A stretch of 64,000 nt of DNA, taken from Gossypium raimondii (lineage: Eukaryota > Streptophyta > Magnoliopsida > Malvales > Malvaceae). The position numbers were made by a program, and so were the translations under genes. Positions within the stretch are counted from its first letter, which is position 1. Each line of letters opens with the position of its first letter. The stretch spans positions 26,350,001 to 26,414,000 of the forward strand of contig NC_068569.1 of the NCBI RefSeq assembly GCF_025698545.1. The letters run 5' to 3'. Shown here in pieces: positions 46,857-60,061 of this stretch. The notes under the pieces are model-generated. The model did not search any database. It saw only the letters and a list, made by a program, of their open reading frames with translations, and was not told where the DNA came from.

Positions 46857-46878
46857 TTCCCCAGTGGAGTCGCTAAGC
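46857..46878 (-). other. Primer binding site (tRNA-Arg type)
   Basis: Minus strand GCTTAGCGACTCCACTGGGG directly follows the 5' LTR end GGTGTCAACA. It is a one-base variant of TTGGCGACTCC, the site I associate with Ogre/Tat elements. Confidence 0.75.
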
Positions 46879-49056
46879 TGTTGACACCATTTTTTGTCAG
46901 AACGGCATCAACTTTGGTTTTGAAAAATGAAAACAAATACGGGAGTCGCCACCGAACCTTTTTGATGAAGTGTGATCGGATCACCTCGAAAAGTGGTTGT
47001 TTTTAATAAACGATTTGATTTTATTAAAACAACGAGTTTGGTCCACGAAATTCAGAAAAAATAGGTTAGGGAGTCGGTTACGTACGAGGAAGGATTAGCA
47101 CCCTCGTAACGCCCAAAATTGATACATAGTCGATTAGTTAACGTCTTAATGTCGAAAATTGAAAACTTTGAAGAATTAAAAAATACGATCCTTGTATTAA
47201 AATGTTGAAAATTTTGGGAAAAGAAGAATATTTCACGTTAATCGAAAAAAATGCATCATATTCAGTAAGTTAGGACACGATCTTTTTTAATTCCCGAGAT
47301 CGTTTAAAACTTGAGTTTGGAAATATTCACATATTTAGATTCATTGTGAAAATCGAAACCCAGTAAGTTAGGGCACGACTTTCTCAAATCTAAATACAAA
47401 ATACTGCCTTTATTAATTTTTAGAAAAAAATCTTCATCTCGGGAAAACAACGTGTCATATCCAACGCGTTAGGACACAACATATTGAATTCCCGATAAAA
47501 GTCTTTTATCATCCTTAAATAAGTAATCTCGATTATTTAGATTCAACGAAGAAAATCGGAACCCAATACGTTAGTACTCAATTCTCTCGAAGATCCCAAA
47601 TACCGAGTATTACTTATATTTTTAAAATTTCTTTCTTGAAATCTAAATAAAAATGGGTGTAATGGAATAACAATGATAATGATGTAAGTAAAAATAATAC
47701 AAGCAAAAACCAAAGATAATAAATAAGAAGTCACATGTATATAAATAAAATCAATCACGTATATACAATAACGAGTAATAAACAAATAAAAATTCTAAAG
47801 CATAATAAATAATAATAATGACATACAAATAAATAAATAAATGAGGAAACTAAATAAAAGATATGTATATGGATTATAAAATATAAAAGCATAAATATTT
47901 ACATATATAGGTATATAGATTATAAAATACAAAAATATATAAAATATAAGTATATACGTTATAAAAAAGTGTGTATGTACGAAAGATATGCATTATAAAA
48001 TAGATGTGTATATATACATATTTTAGAAATTATAAATATAAAAGATACATATATGTATGTATATGTATATAGGAAAATAATAAAAGGTATATAGATATAT
48101 ATAGACATATATTATAAAATAAAATGCGTTTGTATGTATGCATAAATAAATTATAAAAATATATATACAAGCATAATGCATATATATAGATATATATTTA
48201 TAGAATAAAAATAAACCTAAAAAAACATAACTATTCAATATGTTAACGAATAAATAAAAGGAAAATAAAACTAATAATGATAATAATTATTAATAATAAT
48301 AATAATAATGATGATGATGATAATAAATGCTAATACAAAATTAATAATGATAGCATTAAAAATATTTAAATAATTAATTTAGTAGAAAAATGATTACAAT
48401 AACAGATTAGGGATTAAAATAAAAATAAACAAAGTTTAGTGTCGAAATTAAAAAAGAAAAGCACTAAAAGGACCAAATCACAACACGCGTGAAAGGAAAG
48501 GGACCAGAAGGGCATATATCCCTCCCTTCAAAACGCATTACTTTGATCAGGGCTAAAATGAAACAAAAATAAAGTTATGCAGCTAAATTAAAGAAACAAA
48601 AGGGACCAGATTGCATTAAGGCGCAAAATCAGAAGGATCTCTAGCAAAAATATCCCATTAATATGGAAACACACGGATCCTGGGTTGCGGGTCGGGTCGA
48701 CGCACGGGTTAAGGGGGAAAACGGCGCCATTTCTAAAATCTTCAAAAAAGAAACCCTAGAAACCTAGCTTTGTTTTAACAAATTCAAAAAAATAATATAA
48801 AACAAAAACAAACACCCATTTTTGGGCCCTCCGAATTCCACCAGCAAACTCGACGGCGGTTCGCCGCGTGGTCACCGTGGCCAAAGGCCGACGCGGTGTG
48901 AGGAAACCCTCCCTTTGCCCGTGTTCCAACATGAACCCGAATATAGGTTTTCAATCTCGAAAATCGAAGAGGGGAGGCCTCAACCCCCCTTTTCTGATTT
49001 AGGTCCGACGACGGCGCAGGTAAGGACTCCCCTCGACTTTTCCCCTTTCTTTATCT

Positions 49057-49114
<58 letters not shown>

Positions 49115-49598
49115 TTAAAAAACAAAAAAAAATTAATAAATAAATTCGGAGACCGAATGAAAAAAAGAAAATAAGAACCTTTTTTCAAAGATTTTTCATT
49201 TTTATTGATTCAACAATGTTTTTTTTGTATTCTCCATCAAAATCCCCCTATTACATCGTTTTTCTGGGCTTTTTAAAGCCGAAATATCAATTTTTTATAT
49301 TTTTTCACTGTTTCTGCTCTTGATGCTGCTCCTATTTCTTTTTTCATGTTGCTTGCAGGTTCTGGCGAGGTCAACGGAGACGGAAAGCTTCTATTTTGGT
49401 GTAAGGGTGGTTGGCGGTGGTAGACCTCGGGCGGTGTGCGCGCCGAGGGCGCACATGGGAGCAGCAAGGGCTGCGGCGCCCTAGGGTTAGGGATTAGGTT
49501 CTTTTGCTGAAATGTTTTAGTTGTTTTTGGGCTTGTTGGGCTAGGTTTCAATTTGGGTTAGTTTGGGTTTAATTTGGGCTGTGTGGCTAGGGTAATTT
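46879..49598 (-). mobile_element. 5' LTR of the Tat/Ogre-like element, truncated at its outer end
   Basis: Matches 38014-40790 throughout. At about 49590 the match fades (GTGTGGCTAGGGTAATTT against GTGTGGCTTAGGAATTT) and the last ~60 bp with the LTR start TGTACAAG are absent. It carries a 21-unit TG run and a promoter core at 49267-49280. The plus-strand frame at 48822-49118 is spurious. Confidence 0.9.
49071..49112. repeat. (TG)n microsatellite, 21 units
   Basis: Homologous to the 49-unit run in the sister LTR; preceded by a short TA run. Confidence 0.97.
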
Positions 49599-50972
49599 CC
49601 ACTTCTAATTATCAATAAAATCAAATTAACTTTAATAATAAAAATAAACTCTAATTATTCTTATAACATATCCCTAATACAACTTTAATGAAAATTCTAA
49701 TCTAATTAAACTAAATAATAATGACAACACCAGCAACACAGAGTGACTTTACTTTGTAATTTGAAACGAAGGAAACAGATTAACTACAAGAGTAGTTACA
49801 AATTAATTCTTTTTCTCAGCAATAAAATAGATTTTATTAGAAAATAGAAGGCACAAATCTTTCAGAAATAGTTCGTTTACACCCCTAAGAAGAAAGCACC
49901 TACAATTAGAATAAAAACACATCAAGGAGTACAGAACCAAAACACCAAAACTGTCGACAGAAAACACCAGCCAACACAGTGTAGAGGCAACATCAGCCAA
50001 CACAATCCACATCTTCTCACCAAAATGAACTCTCCCAAACAGACAGCTCTGTTAAAATCACCCCAACATAGGCATTTAAAATGAAACAAATTCGATAACA
50101 GAAAATGGCACCACACGTTCAAATTGAACCTTCCACCAAACCTCTTTCACAAGCCCACTCTTCATGGATTAACTCCAAGGCCTTCAATGATAATTAAATA
50201 CCAATCTTTTACACCACAGTACTTGCACCGGAATGTTTTTCTTTTTTCTTTTTTCTTTTTTATCTACTTCCGGTTATTTTGGCTTGTTTCTTACTTTCTT
50301 TTCAACGCACCAATTCATCCGCCTCACCGTAGAACTTCCATTTAAGGTGATTATTCTCTTTCTTTTCTTTTTGATTCCATGCGTGCATTCTCCTTCTGTT
50401 CAGAGTTATCCTTCCCTAACACAATTGGAACTTTCATGGAGTTATTCACCATAACAAATTCTTCTATTAATTTAAAATTCTTGGATTTAACCATTGACAG
50501 AGCGTCATTCATTAAATCTCCAAAAGTATCTCCAAGCTGTACACCACTGTTAGCCCCACTCGTCCCATTTGGGACACCAACCACTTTTCATACCTATTCT
50601 CATGAGCATTCCCATTATGCAATAAACCATCTCCCATGTCCCAGTTTCCTCTTTTCTGATCTCTTACACAGTTGGTCATTATTATGCATGCTACTGTTTT
50701 CGGCTCTACATTTGGAGTCGGTATAAGTTTTTTTCCATAACGCCACCATTCTAATTCAGCCCATCCACTTCCTGCAAGTGTCTTGTCGCCCATTCTAGCT
50801 ATCACAGCTTCGTTTCTTTCTTGTTCTTTGTGGAACTACCCACCCCTACAATTTCTTCAAGAGTATTTCATCTGACAAATTCAGTCTATTCGCTCCCATT
50901 CTCCAATTTTCAACTCTTCTCGTTGATTTTATTAGGCATTTCTGTTCTCTCACCTTCTATCGAAGTACCATT
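49599..50972 (-). other. Degraded sequence, possibly LINE-type ORF1
   Basis: Minus-strand frames at 50351-50805 contain non-repetitive but broken peptide (GSGWAELEWWRYGKKL, DTFGDLMNDALSMVKSKN). Continuity with 53306-53520 is broken by the solo LTR. The composition recalls the linker after the zinc knuckle of plant LINE ORF1, but no diagnostic motif is visible. Low certainty. Confidence 0.25.
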
Positions 50973-53305
50973 TGCAATAGGCCTAATTTGTCCGGGCCCA
51001 GATAAAAAACCAAACAAAACCAAAAATAAAAAACGAGTCCAAAATTAATAGTCCATTTACAAATCAAATGACATAAACTAAATCCATTAAAGATCAAGCC
51101 CAAAAGTAAGCCCAATCATATGACCCAAACTAAAACCCAATAACCCAAAACTAACCCTAGCCCAATTAGCCTAAAACATTTCAGCAAAAATAAACCCTAG
51201 CCCCTAACCCTTTCCAGCTGACGCCGCCACACCTTTCCCATGCTCGTCGCCATCGCCACGTCAGCATCTCCGTACACAGCTGGCCTCCGTACCTGCAGAC
51301 ACAAATAGCAATGGAAAGAAAAAAAGAAAAATTGTTGTATTTTCGGCTATAAAAAGCCACGAAACCACCATGTAATTTTTTGGACAGAAAATCAATACAA
51401 AAAATCAGTAAATTTCAAACACAAAAAAGAGAGGTTTTGAAGGTAGTTTTTTTTCTCTGTTTTCGTTTGTTTTATTTCTTTCTTTCTTTTTTTCTTTTCT
51501 AAAAGGAAACACAGAAAATAAAAAAGGGACTGAAAACTCACCGTTCCGTGTTTTACGCCGTCGTGGGAGGCCGAGTTTCGTCGTTTCCGATGAAAAATGA
51601 TATTTTTTGGGTCGGGGAGTCAAAAAGCCAAAAAAATGGGCTTTTCATTTTCCAGCAACCGCGGACGGCGGCCGCCACGACGGTCGGAATCTTGACGGCG
51701 TTTGGAGAGTCTGAGGGAGGGTGAGAGAATTTTTTGTTTTTTTTTTAAACAGAAAATAGAATGAATGTTCTAAAATTTTTTTAGTTTTATAGGTCACACA
51801 ATACGGCGCCGTTTAGGGCTGATCTCTCTAGCCCTAAAACGACGCCGTTTTGGTCTCTACCCACCCTTTAACCCGCGTATCGACCCGACCTGCAAGAGGA
51901 TCCGCCTGTTTTTTAAGCAGAAGGGATATTTACTTGTTCAGTCCTTTCGCTTCTTCGGCCCGCTTCAATTAGATCCTTTTTGTTCTTTTTACTTTTGATT
52001 TTTCTCTAGGATTTTGCTTTTATTGCATTTTAACCCCGCATAAAGTGTCGCGTTTTGTTGGGAGGGAATATTTTCCCTTTTGGTCCCTCTATGTTTTTCG
52101 TGCTTTTCAATGTGGTCTTTTACCTCATTTTTTTATTCCAATTTATGCCCCATAAATTCCATTCGAGTTTCAATCTAGTGCTTTTTTGTGTTTATACATT
52201 TATTTTATTATAATTTAGGTTCTAAATTTCATTTTAATTCCAATTTAATCCTTATTCGTTTAGTTTCAAACTTTTATTTAATTAATTATTTATTTATTTT
52301 GTGTTGTTCTGTTTTATTTATATATTTTTCATTTATCTATTTCTTTATTTTTCTTGTATTTAGAATTTATATTGTTATTTATTCCCTTGTTTATACATTT
52401 CGTGATTATTATTATTGTTATTATTGTTGTTATTGTTTAATTCACTTTTATTGCTTTTAATATTAGAATAGTAGTTAATATGATTATTGTTATTGTTATT
52501 TGGTGTTATTATTATAACTTCATCATTATTACTGTTGTATTCCATTATTTATTGTTTACCTTTTAAATATTCTACTCATGTAGTTATTTTACATTATTTC
52601 ATCATTATTATACTATACATTATGTTTAAAAAAAAAAAAGAACATTTGTTTGCTTTCACAAGATGTTCGAATAAATTAAACATGTATCTTGTTAACTATT
52701 ACATTAATTCTTACTCAAATTCAAAAAAGGAAAATTTTCAAAATAAGGCAACGTTCCGTTTTTTCGGAGATTTGAGAAAATGTACCTTAACTTACGGGGT
52801 TTCGATTTTCTCGTTGAACCTAAACAACCGAATATCTTTTTTGAGATTAAAACACATAAGTTTTTAAATAAAAAAATTAATTGAAAGGCAAGCTTACTCT
52901 TAAGAGTTCAAATGTCGTGTTCTAACTTACGGGATGTGACATTTTGTTACCTCAAGACGAGAGGGCCTTTAATGCTCATTTCAATTTATTCAAGCATTTT
53001 ATTAACATTAATAAAAAAAGGATTCTTTCCAATTTTTCAACTTTTGACATTAAGACATTAATTAATCAATTAGGTACCAATTTTGGGCGTTACGCGGGTG
53101 CTAATCATTCCTCGTACGTAACTGACTCCTGAACCCATTGTTTTGAATCTCGTAGACCAAAATTGTTGTTTTAATAAATTAAATCATTACGAGGTGACCC
53201 GATCACACCTTATAAAAATGATTAGTGGCGACTCCCATTTCAATTTTCATTTTTTTTAAAAATAAGTCGACCTTTTTTTTTCTTTACAAAAATATGCTTT
53301 CGACA
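50973..53305 (+). mobile_element. Solo LTR of a Tat/Ogre-like element
   Basis: 2333 bp, starts TGCAATAGGCC, ends CTTTCGACA, and is flanked by an exact 5-bp duplication CCATT at 50968-50972 and 53306-53310. The promoter core GGCTATAAAAAGCC is at 51345-51358. The terminal block GGTACCAATTTTGGGCG, GTGACCCGATCACACC and GTGGCGACTCCCA matches the family. One ~75-bp unit with CTTAACTTACGGGG lies near 52780 and another with TCTAACTTACGGGA near 52920. No internal region remains. Confidence 0.92.
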
Positions 53306-53747
53306 CCATTTTCCAGCGACTTTTCAACTTAGCCTATATCTTGCATATTCGACTCTGAAGCAGCGATTTTTGGATACCAATCTAACGCTAAAGCCCAATG
53401 GCGTTGCTTTGGTTCATTCCTTGTCACTGGACTTGTGATATCAGTAACTCTAACATGATAACTTTCTTCACTAAACTGGAGAATAACGACCTCATCCACT
53501 CTCTGCAATTGTTTGGACAAGATTGCTAAGCCATTTTACTATAATCTTCCATAGAACATTTATTTAAACCCAATGAAACTAAAGAACCCCAACTCTCTGC
53601 AATTCTTTTGGATGTGATATAATTCTACATGTGAATTAGTACTCCAAGTACCTCAACCCAAGTGGTTCTGTTTGAAGCACAAAAGAAGTTAGACCACCGA
53701 ATGGTCTCCACAAAGATTTCAAGTAAGCAAGACTGCTCTAGTTCAAC

Positions 53748-53750
<3 letters not shown>
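53306..53750 (-). other. Unassigned DNA right of the solo LTR
   Basis: A minus-strand frame at 53329-53520 (QFSEESYHVRVTDITSPVTR) is open and non-repetitive but not recognised. It should have been continuous with the DNA left of 50968 before the LTR inserted. Confidence 0.3.

Positions 53751-53819
<69 letters not shown>
53751..53819. repeat. (TC)n microsatellite, about 34 units
   Basis: Uninterrupted CT/TC run; both strands give meaningless Ser-Leu or Arg-Glu open frames. Confidence 0.98.
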
Positions 53820-53821
<2 letters not shown>

Positions 53822-54075
53822 TCCTTATCTTTAAAATACAACAAAAATTGGTCTTTAAACATAGATATATGAAATGCCCGCCATCCTGATGCACTTTTAC
53901 AATCTAAACAAATCATGGTAGCCATCTGTAATTCCTATCGTGCATTTTTCCAACTTGGCCATCTCTTCAACCACTACATGTGCAGGGACCTTTTCCAAAA
54001 TAGGAGCATCATGGCTGAAATTACCTCTTCTTATTTTCTCTTTCTCATTACCGAACTTATCTCAATTAGGCACGA

Positions 54076-54420
54076 AATCTGAAATAAAAATTTTTATGGT
54101 GTTAAAAAAATCCTAAAAATCGTAACTTACAGCCGTCAGTTCACACAGTTCTCGAGCAACACACCCTGGATTTACAACCGTGTGAAAACACACGGCCATG
54201 TGGATTGCCTGTGTGAAAATCTGTTGCATGCGCACAGCTACTGGAATGCTCCAAAATTATAATTTCCACCCGCTCTTCACTCCTATTACTTTCAAACGCC
54301 CTATTTAGCACCAAAACATGAATATAAAGGATTAGAAATATATAATTCACGATTAATGTCACATAATCACCCAACAATGCATTAAGAGTGAGGCCAAAAT
54401 ATGTTACTTTTGACACTTAT
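54076..54420 (-). mobile_element. Gypsy-type LTR fragment
   Basis: Contains CACACGGCCATGTGG and CCGTGTGAAAACACACGG, the CACACGG-rich motif typical of some plant gypsy LTRs and also seen at 1655-1735 and 58960-58985. Ends were not resolved. Confidence 0.4.
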
Positions 54421-54429
54421 CAAAGGTGA

Positions 54430-54817
54430 TTTGTTTTGAGGTGCTTATCGACTATGGTATGTTTTTTTTATCTCTCTATTGATTATATAAACCTCAAGAG
54501 ACTTTTTCAATCTCGTTTTCAAATATGATTTATTTTGGGTTGTTCCCATGAACTGATCGAATATCTGGGTAATCATAGTGAAAAATGCGTTGCTAAAAGC
54601 ATTCCCAGCAGCACTCAGATTAGTTGTGGGAGTTTGCTCCTGAGCAGGAGGTACATGGCTTTCTATTTTCTCACCGGTTGCTTCTCTCGATCATTCATAC
54701 ATTTTCGTTAATGCTACAATAAGAATTAGATTAATTCAAATTACAGGGACTAAGCCAGAAATGTATCATGCATGGCAGGGCGTGACACAACCTTCAATTT
54801 TTTGAAAATCATCTCAA
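54430..54817 (-). pseudogene. Gag N-terminus remnant of a minus-strand gypsy element
   Basis: Following the primer site on the minus strand, one frame yields ESHVPPAQEQTPTTNLSAAG, then NAFSNAFFTMITQIFDQFMG: a Pro/Gln-rich stretch followed by an amphipathic FF.MI..IFDQF segment. This arrangement recalls the start of chromovirus (Tekay/Del-type) gag. Frameshifts and stops occur and the rest is absent. Confidence 0.4.
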
Positions 54818-54834
54818 CCTTGGCTCTGACACCA
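54818..54834 (-). other. Primer binding site (tRNA-Met type)
   Basis: Minus strand TGGTGTCAGAGCCAAGG, a one-base variant of the initiator tRNA-Met site. It indicates that the DNA to its right is a minus-strand 5' LTR. Confidence 0.75.
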
Positions 54835-54839
54835 AAACT

Positions 54840-55178
54840 TACAATACATCTTACCCGACCCGATAACTGAATCCGAGTATTGAGTGTCACAACTTAGAAT
54901 CATATGAATTCAGCAAAAGTAATTGAATTTTATTTTAAATCTTAAGATATTGGCGTAGTCCTCAATATGACAATGACAAAATAATTTTTATTATTTATAC
55001 GCCAAGGAAAGCATTTTAAACAAAATATTTAGCAGAAGCCTTATAAAAGACAATAGAGTTTTTCCCTTTACAAAAGTTTCAATGTACATCATTAGTAGTT
55101 AAAAACAACATTCGAACAGTTTGGCGTACACTCTTAAAGTATTATCTCTTAAACCATCTCATTGTATCAAACACACTT

Positions 55179-55246
<68 letters not shown>

Positions 55247-56319
55247 AGAATTAACAAATGGTTTCATAAAATAGAGTTTAACAAAAATTGCATTTCATTA
55301 CAAGAACTCACACAAAACATTTCTACACGCCACCCTGCCCACTGTGTGCATGATGTAGAATTTAGCAAGAGGCTCACATAACCCCACTAACACCATTGAT
55401 TCCCGTGAATTGTCACCACCAACACAAACACCATTCATACGAAATTGAGAGAGATTACTTACCTCACACAGTTTATACAATGATGAAAATAACAACATAT
55501 GGAAGTAAGGAGGAACTCATTAGAATCTTTAGTATAGTGCTCTACATAGAAGATCCTTTGCCATTATCGTTGGAACCCTCGTTAATTTCTTGGGCTAAAA
55601 GAAATATATAAATCCCTATGAGATTATCAAACTATTGAAACTTAACATGCATGCAAGAATCGGTATCAAACAACCCAGAATCAAGAAGTTTTCTTCCTCA
55701 CGAATAGTTCTAAAGTCTATGCATGCAATACAATAAACACGTGAATTTCTTTGATGATAACCTAAGGGTTTACCAAAATTTTACAGTAAGTTGGTCCAAA
55801 TGTAGGTGTTAACCAGACACCACGAACCCTTTGAAAGTTATAGAGTAATTTAGGAAAGAAGAAGATGTTAAGGTGACTCATGATGGCCAACAATATCCTT
55901 TTATACTCATGCAACGAATACAAGGTTTAATAGGAAAATCAAATAATCCCATTAACACCTTTGATTCTCATGATTGAACACACTTAACAAGTTTTAAATC
56001 TAATCATCTACAGCATTCTAGTTCAATTCTAACTAGGTCTCAACTAAACTCCAACATGGCTAGCTAAGTTATCAAGCATTGAATACAGAAACAAATCTGT
56101 CAAAAGTGCAAACTTAACGAGTTCCCCCAAAACATCTAGGGTGGGTGGACACTTAGCAGAAGAGTCTACAAAAGCCTAGAGTTTGCCAAATGGCGAACCT
56201 ACAAAGTTCACCACTAAGCCAAAACAAATACTTTACTTACTCAATTCTACCCTTGACTTTACCAACTAATACACCAAGCAGTATCTTGATATTGAGTCTC
56301 CACCGAGCGGGTTGTTACA
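54840..56319 (-). mobile_element. Minus-strand gypsy-type LTR
   Basis: On the minus strand it starts TGTAACAACCCGCTCGGTGG at 56319 and runs to the primer site at 54834, about 1.48 kb. TGTAACA(A/G)CCCG is the usual start of several plant gypsy-type LTRs. The 3' tip near 54840 is mutated. A long TA repeat lies inside. Confidence 0.6.
55183..55244. repeat. (AT)n microsatellite
   Basis: About 31 uninterrupted AT units inside the minus-strand LTR. Confidence 0.97.
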
Positions 56320-56608
56320 AAAAGACTTTAGATAGTGAAGTGTCGAGGCAATTTCTTTATGTACGGGATGGTTTGGATTCTTTGCTACAATGATTGTCTG
56401 AGTTTTTATCTCTGATTGTTGAGTTTGTTGTTTCTATTAAGCTTGGTGTCTTGCTTTCTACTTTGAGGTCATTTTGATGTTTATTTTCTGAGTTCTGAGA
56501 TATATTCGGGTATTGGGGTGTATTTGAGTATGATTGTTGTTTTTGGAGATTTTTTTTTTCTTTGAGCCTCTTTTCTTCCTGTTGTCAGGGTTTTTCTCTT
56601 TTTGATAC

Positions 56609-58990
56609 TATAACAGCCCGTTATTAGTGGTGCCGAAAACAGTGATTTTGGGACCATAATTTCGACTAGTGAGTAGACATTTTAATGTTCATTTATTGTT
56701 TTTAGGGTTAAATTAGAGTCATTTTAAATTTTTGTTACAAAATTTTAAAGTTTAAATGGTTAATTAGGTAAAAGAACTAAATTGAAAAAAGTGCAAAAAT
56801 TAAATTCTACTAATTAAATGGATTGAATGGCCTTGGAAATGTAAGTTGGTAACTATGCCATTTATATTGGTGGTGGACAATGATGGACATGGGTTGGTTA
56901 TTTTATAAGTTTTAATTAAAGGGTAAAGTAGTAAAACAATAAATAAAAGCATGTACAAGTAAAATAATCTTATCATCTTTTTCCATTTTCTTGTGTTTGC
57001 TGAGAATCACCATTGTTGGGCTTAAGAAAATTCAACCAAGTTTCCTTTGGTGCATGGTGAGGTTTTTGAACCCCGTTTTTAATTATTTTTATGTTTTTGA
57101 ACTAGTTTTAGCTTAATCTACTTAGCTCGGGGGTTGAATTGTAAAGTTATAAAAATTTTAGTGTTTGCGATGAATTATTTAATAATATTTGTGAATTTTT
57201 GATAGATTATTAAGTATAATTGTTAGATAAACATGTTTTGTTAAGTAATTTTTATGAATTTAAAGTTTAAGGACTTAATGGTGAAAATAGTAAAATTCAT
57301 GGTTAATTTTGTGAATTAGGAAAGTTAGGGACTATTTGGAACCTTAAGAATATTTTGATATTATGATATTTTATTTTATTGGTTAAATTATAAGATTTAG
57401 ATTTAGGGGCTAAGCGATAAAAAGTTAAAATATTAGGGGTAGTTTTATAATTTCACGTTAATATGGATTATCGGTTTGAATTGGGTAATTGTAGTCAATT
57501 AAAATATTTAATTGAGTTAAATTATTATTTAGATCAAGAAAAGAATCGACCGGACTTGAATCGAGGAAAAGCAGAAGTCTCAGGTTAATTCTCAATTTTT
57601 GTTGATACAACTATTGTGGTCAAGGTAAGTTCATATGAATTTTATATTTATTAAATGTTATTTTGTTTGGTTATTTGTTAATATTATATTATTTACAATT
57701 GATTTGGTAATAATTCGATAATTGAATACTTGATGACAAAAGTCTCGTTTGAACCTAGAGAATGTTTAGGATACAAATGACATGTCATTACGGATTATAT
57801 GTTCGGGTGTTGGTCCTAGGTGTCCTACCGATGGCTGAGGTCTTGCATTTGTTGTAAATTCTCCACAGCTCATATGAGCAGCATCGTGTAGCTAACATCC
57901 CGACCCCCAGCTCTTGTGAGCTTGCTCATTTCACAGCTCTTGTGAACATTATTGAAAAGGTTGTGGTTATATTAAAAGGTATTCCCAAGTATCCGATGTT
58001 ATTCTATACGGTTCAATGGGTAAGTAAAATAATGGAAAGGTTTAGATATGAAATTACGGATATCGATGGTTTTATGAAATGGTAAAATGAGCTATGAAAA
58101 CGAATGAATAAGGGCATTAATCATATATGTGAAATAATGTGAGTAAATGTAACTCGTTTCATGTTGCATCCTATGTTTCATAGATGATGAATTGTTAAGT
58201 TATTTACTAATGATGTGAATTGTGGTGTTTAGGAAAGTCAAGTACTATATGATTTAATGAACATGATTGAACGATTAAATATTAAAAAACGAGAAGTTTA
58301 AGTTTCTCTTATACGAGCTTACTAAGCATTAAATGGTTATGTAGTTGTTTTCCTCTATTTTATAATCTATCGGAAAGCTCAATAGGTTAGAATCATGTCG
58401 GAGCCTATCACACTATCCGCCGATCATTTTGGTAGCTTTTGAACATTTTGGTTGCGGTTATAAATGGCATGTATAAGGCTCATATCATATGTAATAGGTG
58501 TATTTGTATATGCTTGGATACTTATTACAAATGTATTAAGCTTGGTATAAACTTACTTGTGTATGTGCCTTTAATCTTGGTGTGAATATGTTCATATAAA
58601 GTTGTTTTGGTATTTGGATATAAACCTTATTTAAGTGTTTGAATCATAGTAGGAATGAATGTGAATGAATAAGAAGAAATAATAAGTTTGATATGAATTT
58701 TATATATGAACTTATAAATTTGAATGTAAATTAGTTGATGTGCCATGTGAATTGAGGTTGATAATTGAATTCTGGTGTCAATGAGGACACATTGATTAGG
58801 CACTTAGATTGATTGTTTTGGCACGTTTTAGGCTTGTTTAAATGTGTTTTTAAAGTATGGAAATGGTTTTTTTTTTTTTGGCTTGGTACTAAGTTTTGGA
58901 TGAAAGTATGCATTGTTTTTGAAGCTTTTTAAGATGCACACAGCTTGAGCTTATCCACACAGCCGTGTGTGACACACAGCTGAGCAATAT
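56609..58990 (+). mobile_element. Gypsy-type LTR, probably truncated
   Basis: Starts TATAACAGCCCG, a decayed TGTAACAGCCCG, followed by TTAGTGGTGCCGAAAACAG. Typical LTR landmarks follow in order: TAAATTAGAGTCATTT, CAGCTCATATGAGCAGC (57866), TTCCCAAGTATCCGATG (57984), GAGCTTACTAAGC (58315), CACACTATCCGCCG (58410) and CACACAGCCGTGTGTGACACAC (58956). The right end is not defined; the match in style fades near 58990. Confidence 0.55.
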
Positions 58991-59769
58991 GTATGTTTAT
59001 CATATGTCCTGCTTCAAAGAGCCTGCTACTGTATGTAACTTTTATTGGAATGGTGGAAATGCTGAAAGGAGGGACTGGTTATGTAGCCCAAAGGGAGCCT
59101 TAGGAAAACCAGGCTTATGAATCAAGCCTGACGTATTTTAATGGAACAAGTTAAATTGTTCAAAACACTATGGTACAGCAAATATAGTTTTGATTGGGTT
59201 GAATCCAAAAAGTCAAGCCTCTTAAGTTTGGAGGAGTATACTACATGGAAGGGACTTGTGTAGATATGGCACCAATTGGCTGTTCTGATGTCAGATGGGC
59301 GCCTAAGAGAATGGGTCAAGACAGTTGCGAATAAGATTAGTAATGCTACTGGTTTGAGTGTAATAATAAAAGGTGGAATATAAGTAGGCTGTCAAACATT
59401 GTGAACATTCAGAAATAGCTTTGGGTATGGAGTTGATACTTGAGGGAAAACCAGGAAGAAACACTCATCTTTTTTATTACTCGTCAATCGCGACGACATT
59501 GGAAACTTCATTCTTTGAATGATTGTTAGATGAGCTACAAACCCAATTATGGCACAAGGGCCTGAGATAGATGCATGTGATGTATAAGGCTGCTTGGGTG
59601 GGCGAGCTTGGGAAGGAGATTTAAGGCAAATCAACTTGGACAAACAGCCGGAGCAGAATGTGTTTGAACCAGCATACCATAATTGTGTTGCTTTCATTTC
59701 ATATCTAGGGAAACAGTTAATATGCGACGGCATAACATGGTATAATTCAACAGGCTGCTAACTGCACAA
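58991..59769. other. No gene assigned
   Basis: Mixed composition. A minus-strand frame at 59392-59733 shows no domain features. AGATGGGCGCCTAAGAGAAT and similar pieces suggest decayed coding or transposon DNA, but nothing is identifiable. Confidence 0.35.
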
Positions 59770-59997
59770 TTGCAATACCTTGCAACACACTTCACAATTA
59801 CAGAGCTCCTCTTATATGCGAAGCTAGTGAAGAAAAGTTTTGACACAGACACGATCCTTCAACCATTGATCCAAGGTATTAGGAAGGAGGCTGAACAATG
59901 GAACACTAAATTTATGAATATTGCAAATATACCATCACTTCCATCACCTATAAGCGAGGAGTTTTACAAAAGCTATAAAACCAAGTTAACATCATAA
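59770..59997 (+). CDS. Hypothetical 75-residue frame, unrecognised
   Basis: Reads MQYLATHFTITELLLYAKLV and ends YKSYKTKLTS. It has a protein-like mix of residues and a helix-forming segment (LLLYAKLVKKSFDTDTIL), but I recognise no family, and no promoter or upstream exon is evident. It converges on the polymerase-subunit gene with 64 bp between stop codons. It may be a relic exon or chance. Confidence 0.25.
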   Translation: MQYLATHFTITELLLYAKLVKKSFDTDTILQPLIQGIRKEAEQWNTKFMNIANIPSLPSPISEEFYKSYKTKLTS

Positions 59998-60061
59998 GTT
60001 AGCCCTAGTCGCAAAAACCACATGTTCCTAATACGTACATAGGTTGACCAAAGTCATATAT

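Noticed and set aside
53625..53894. Frames with Arg-Glu or Ser-Leu repeats
   Set aside because: They are the translation of the (TC)n microsatellite.
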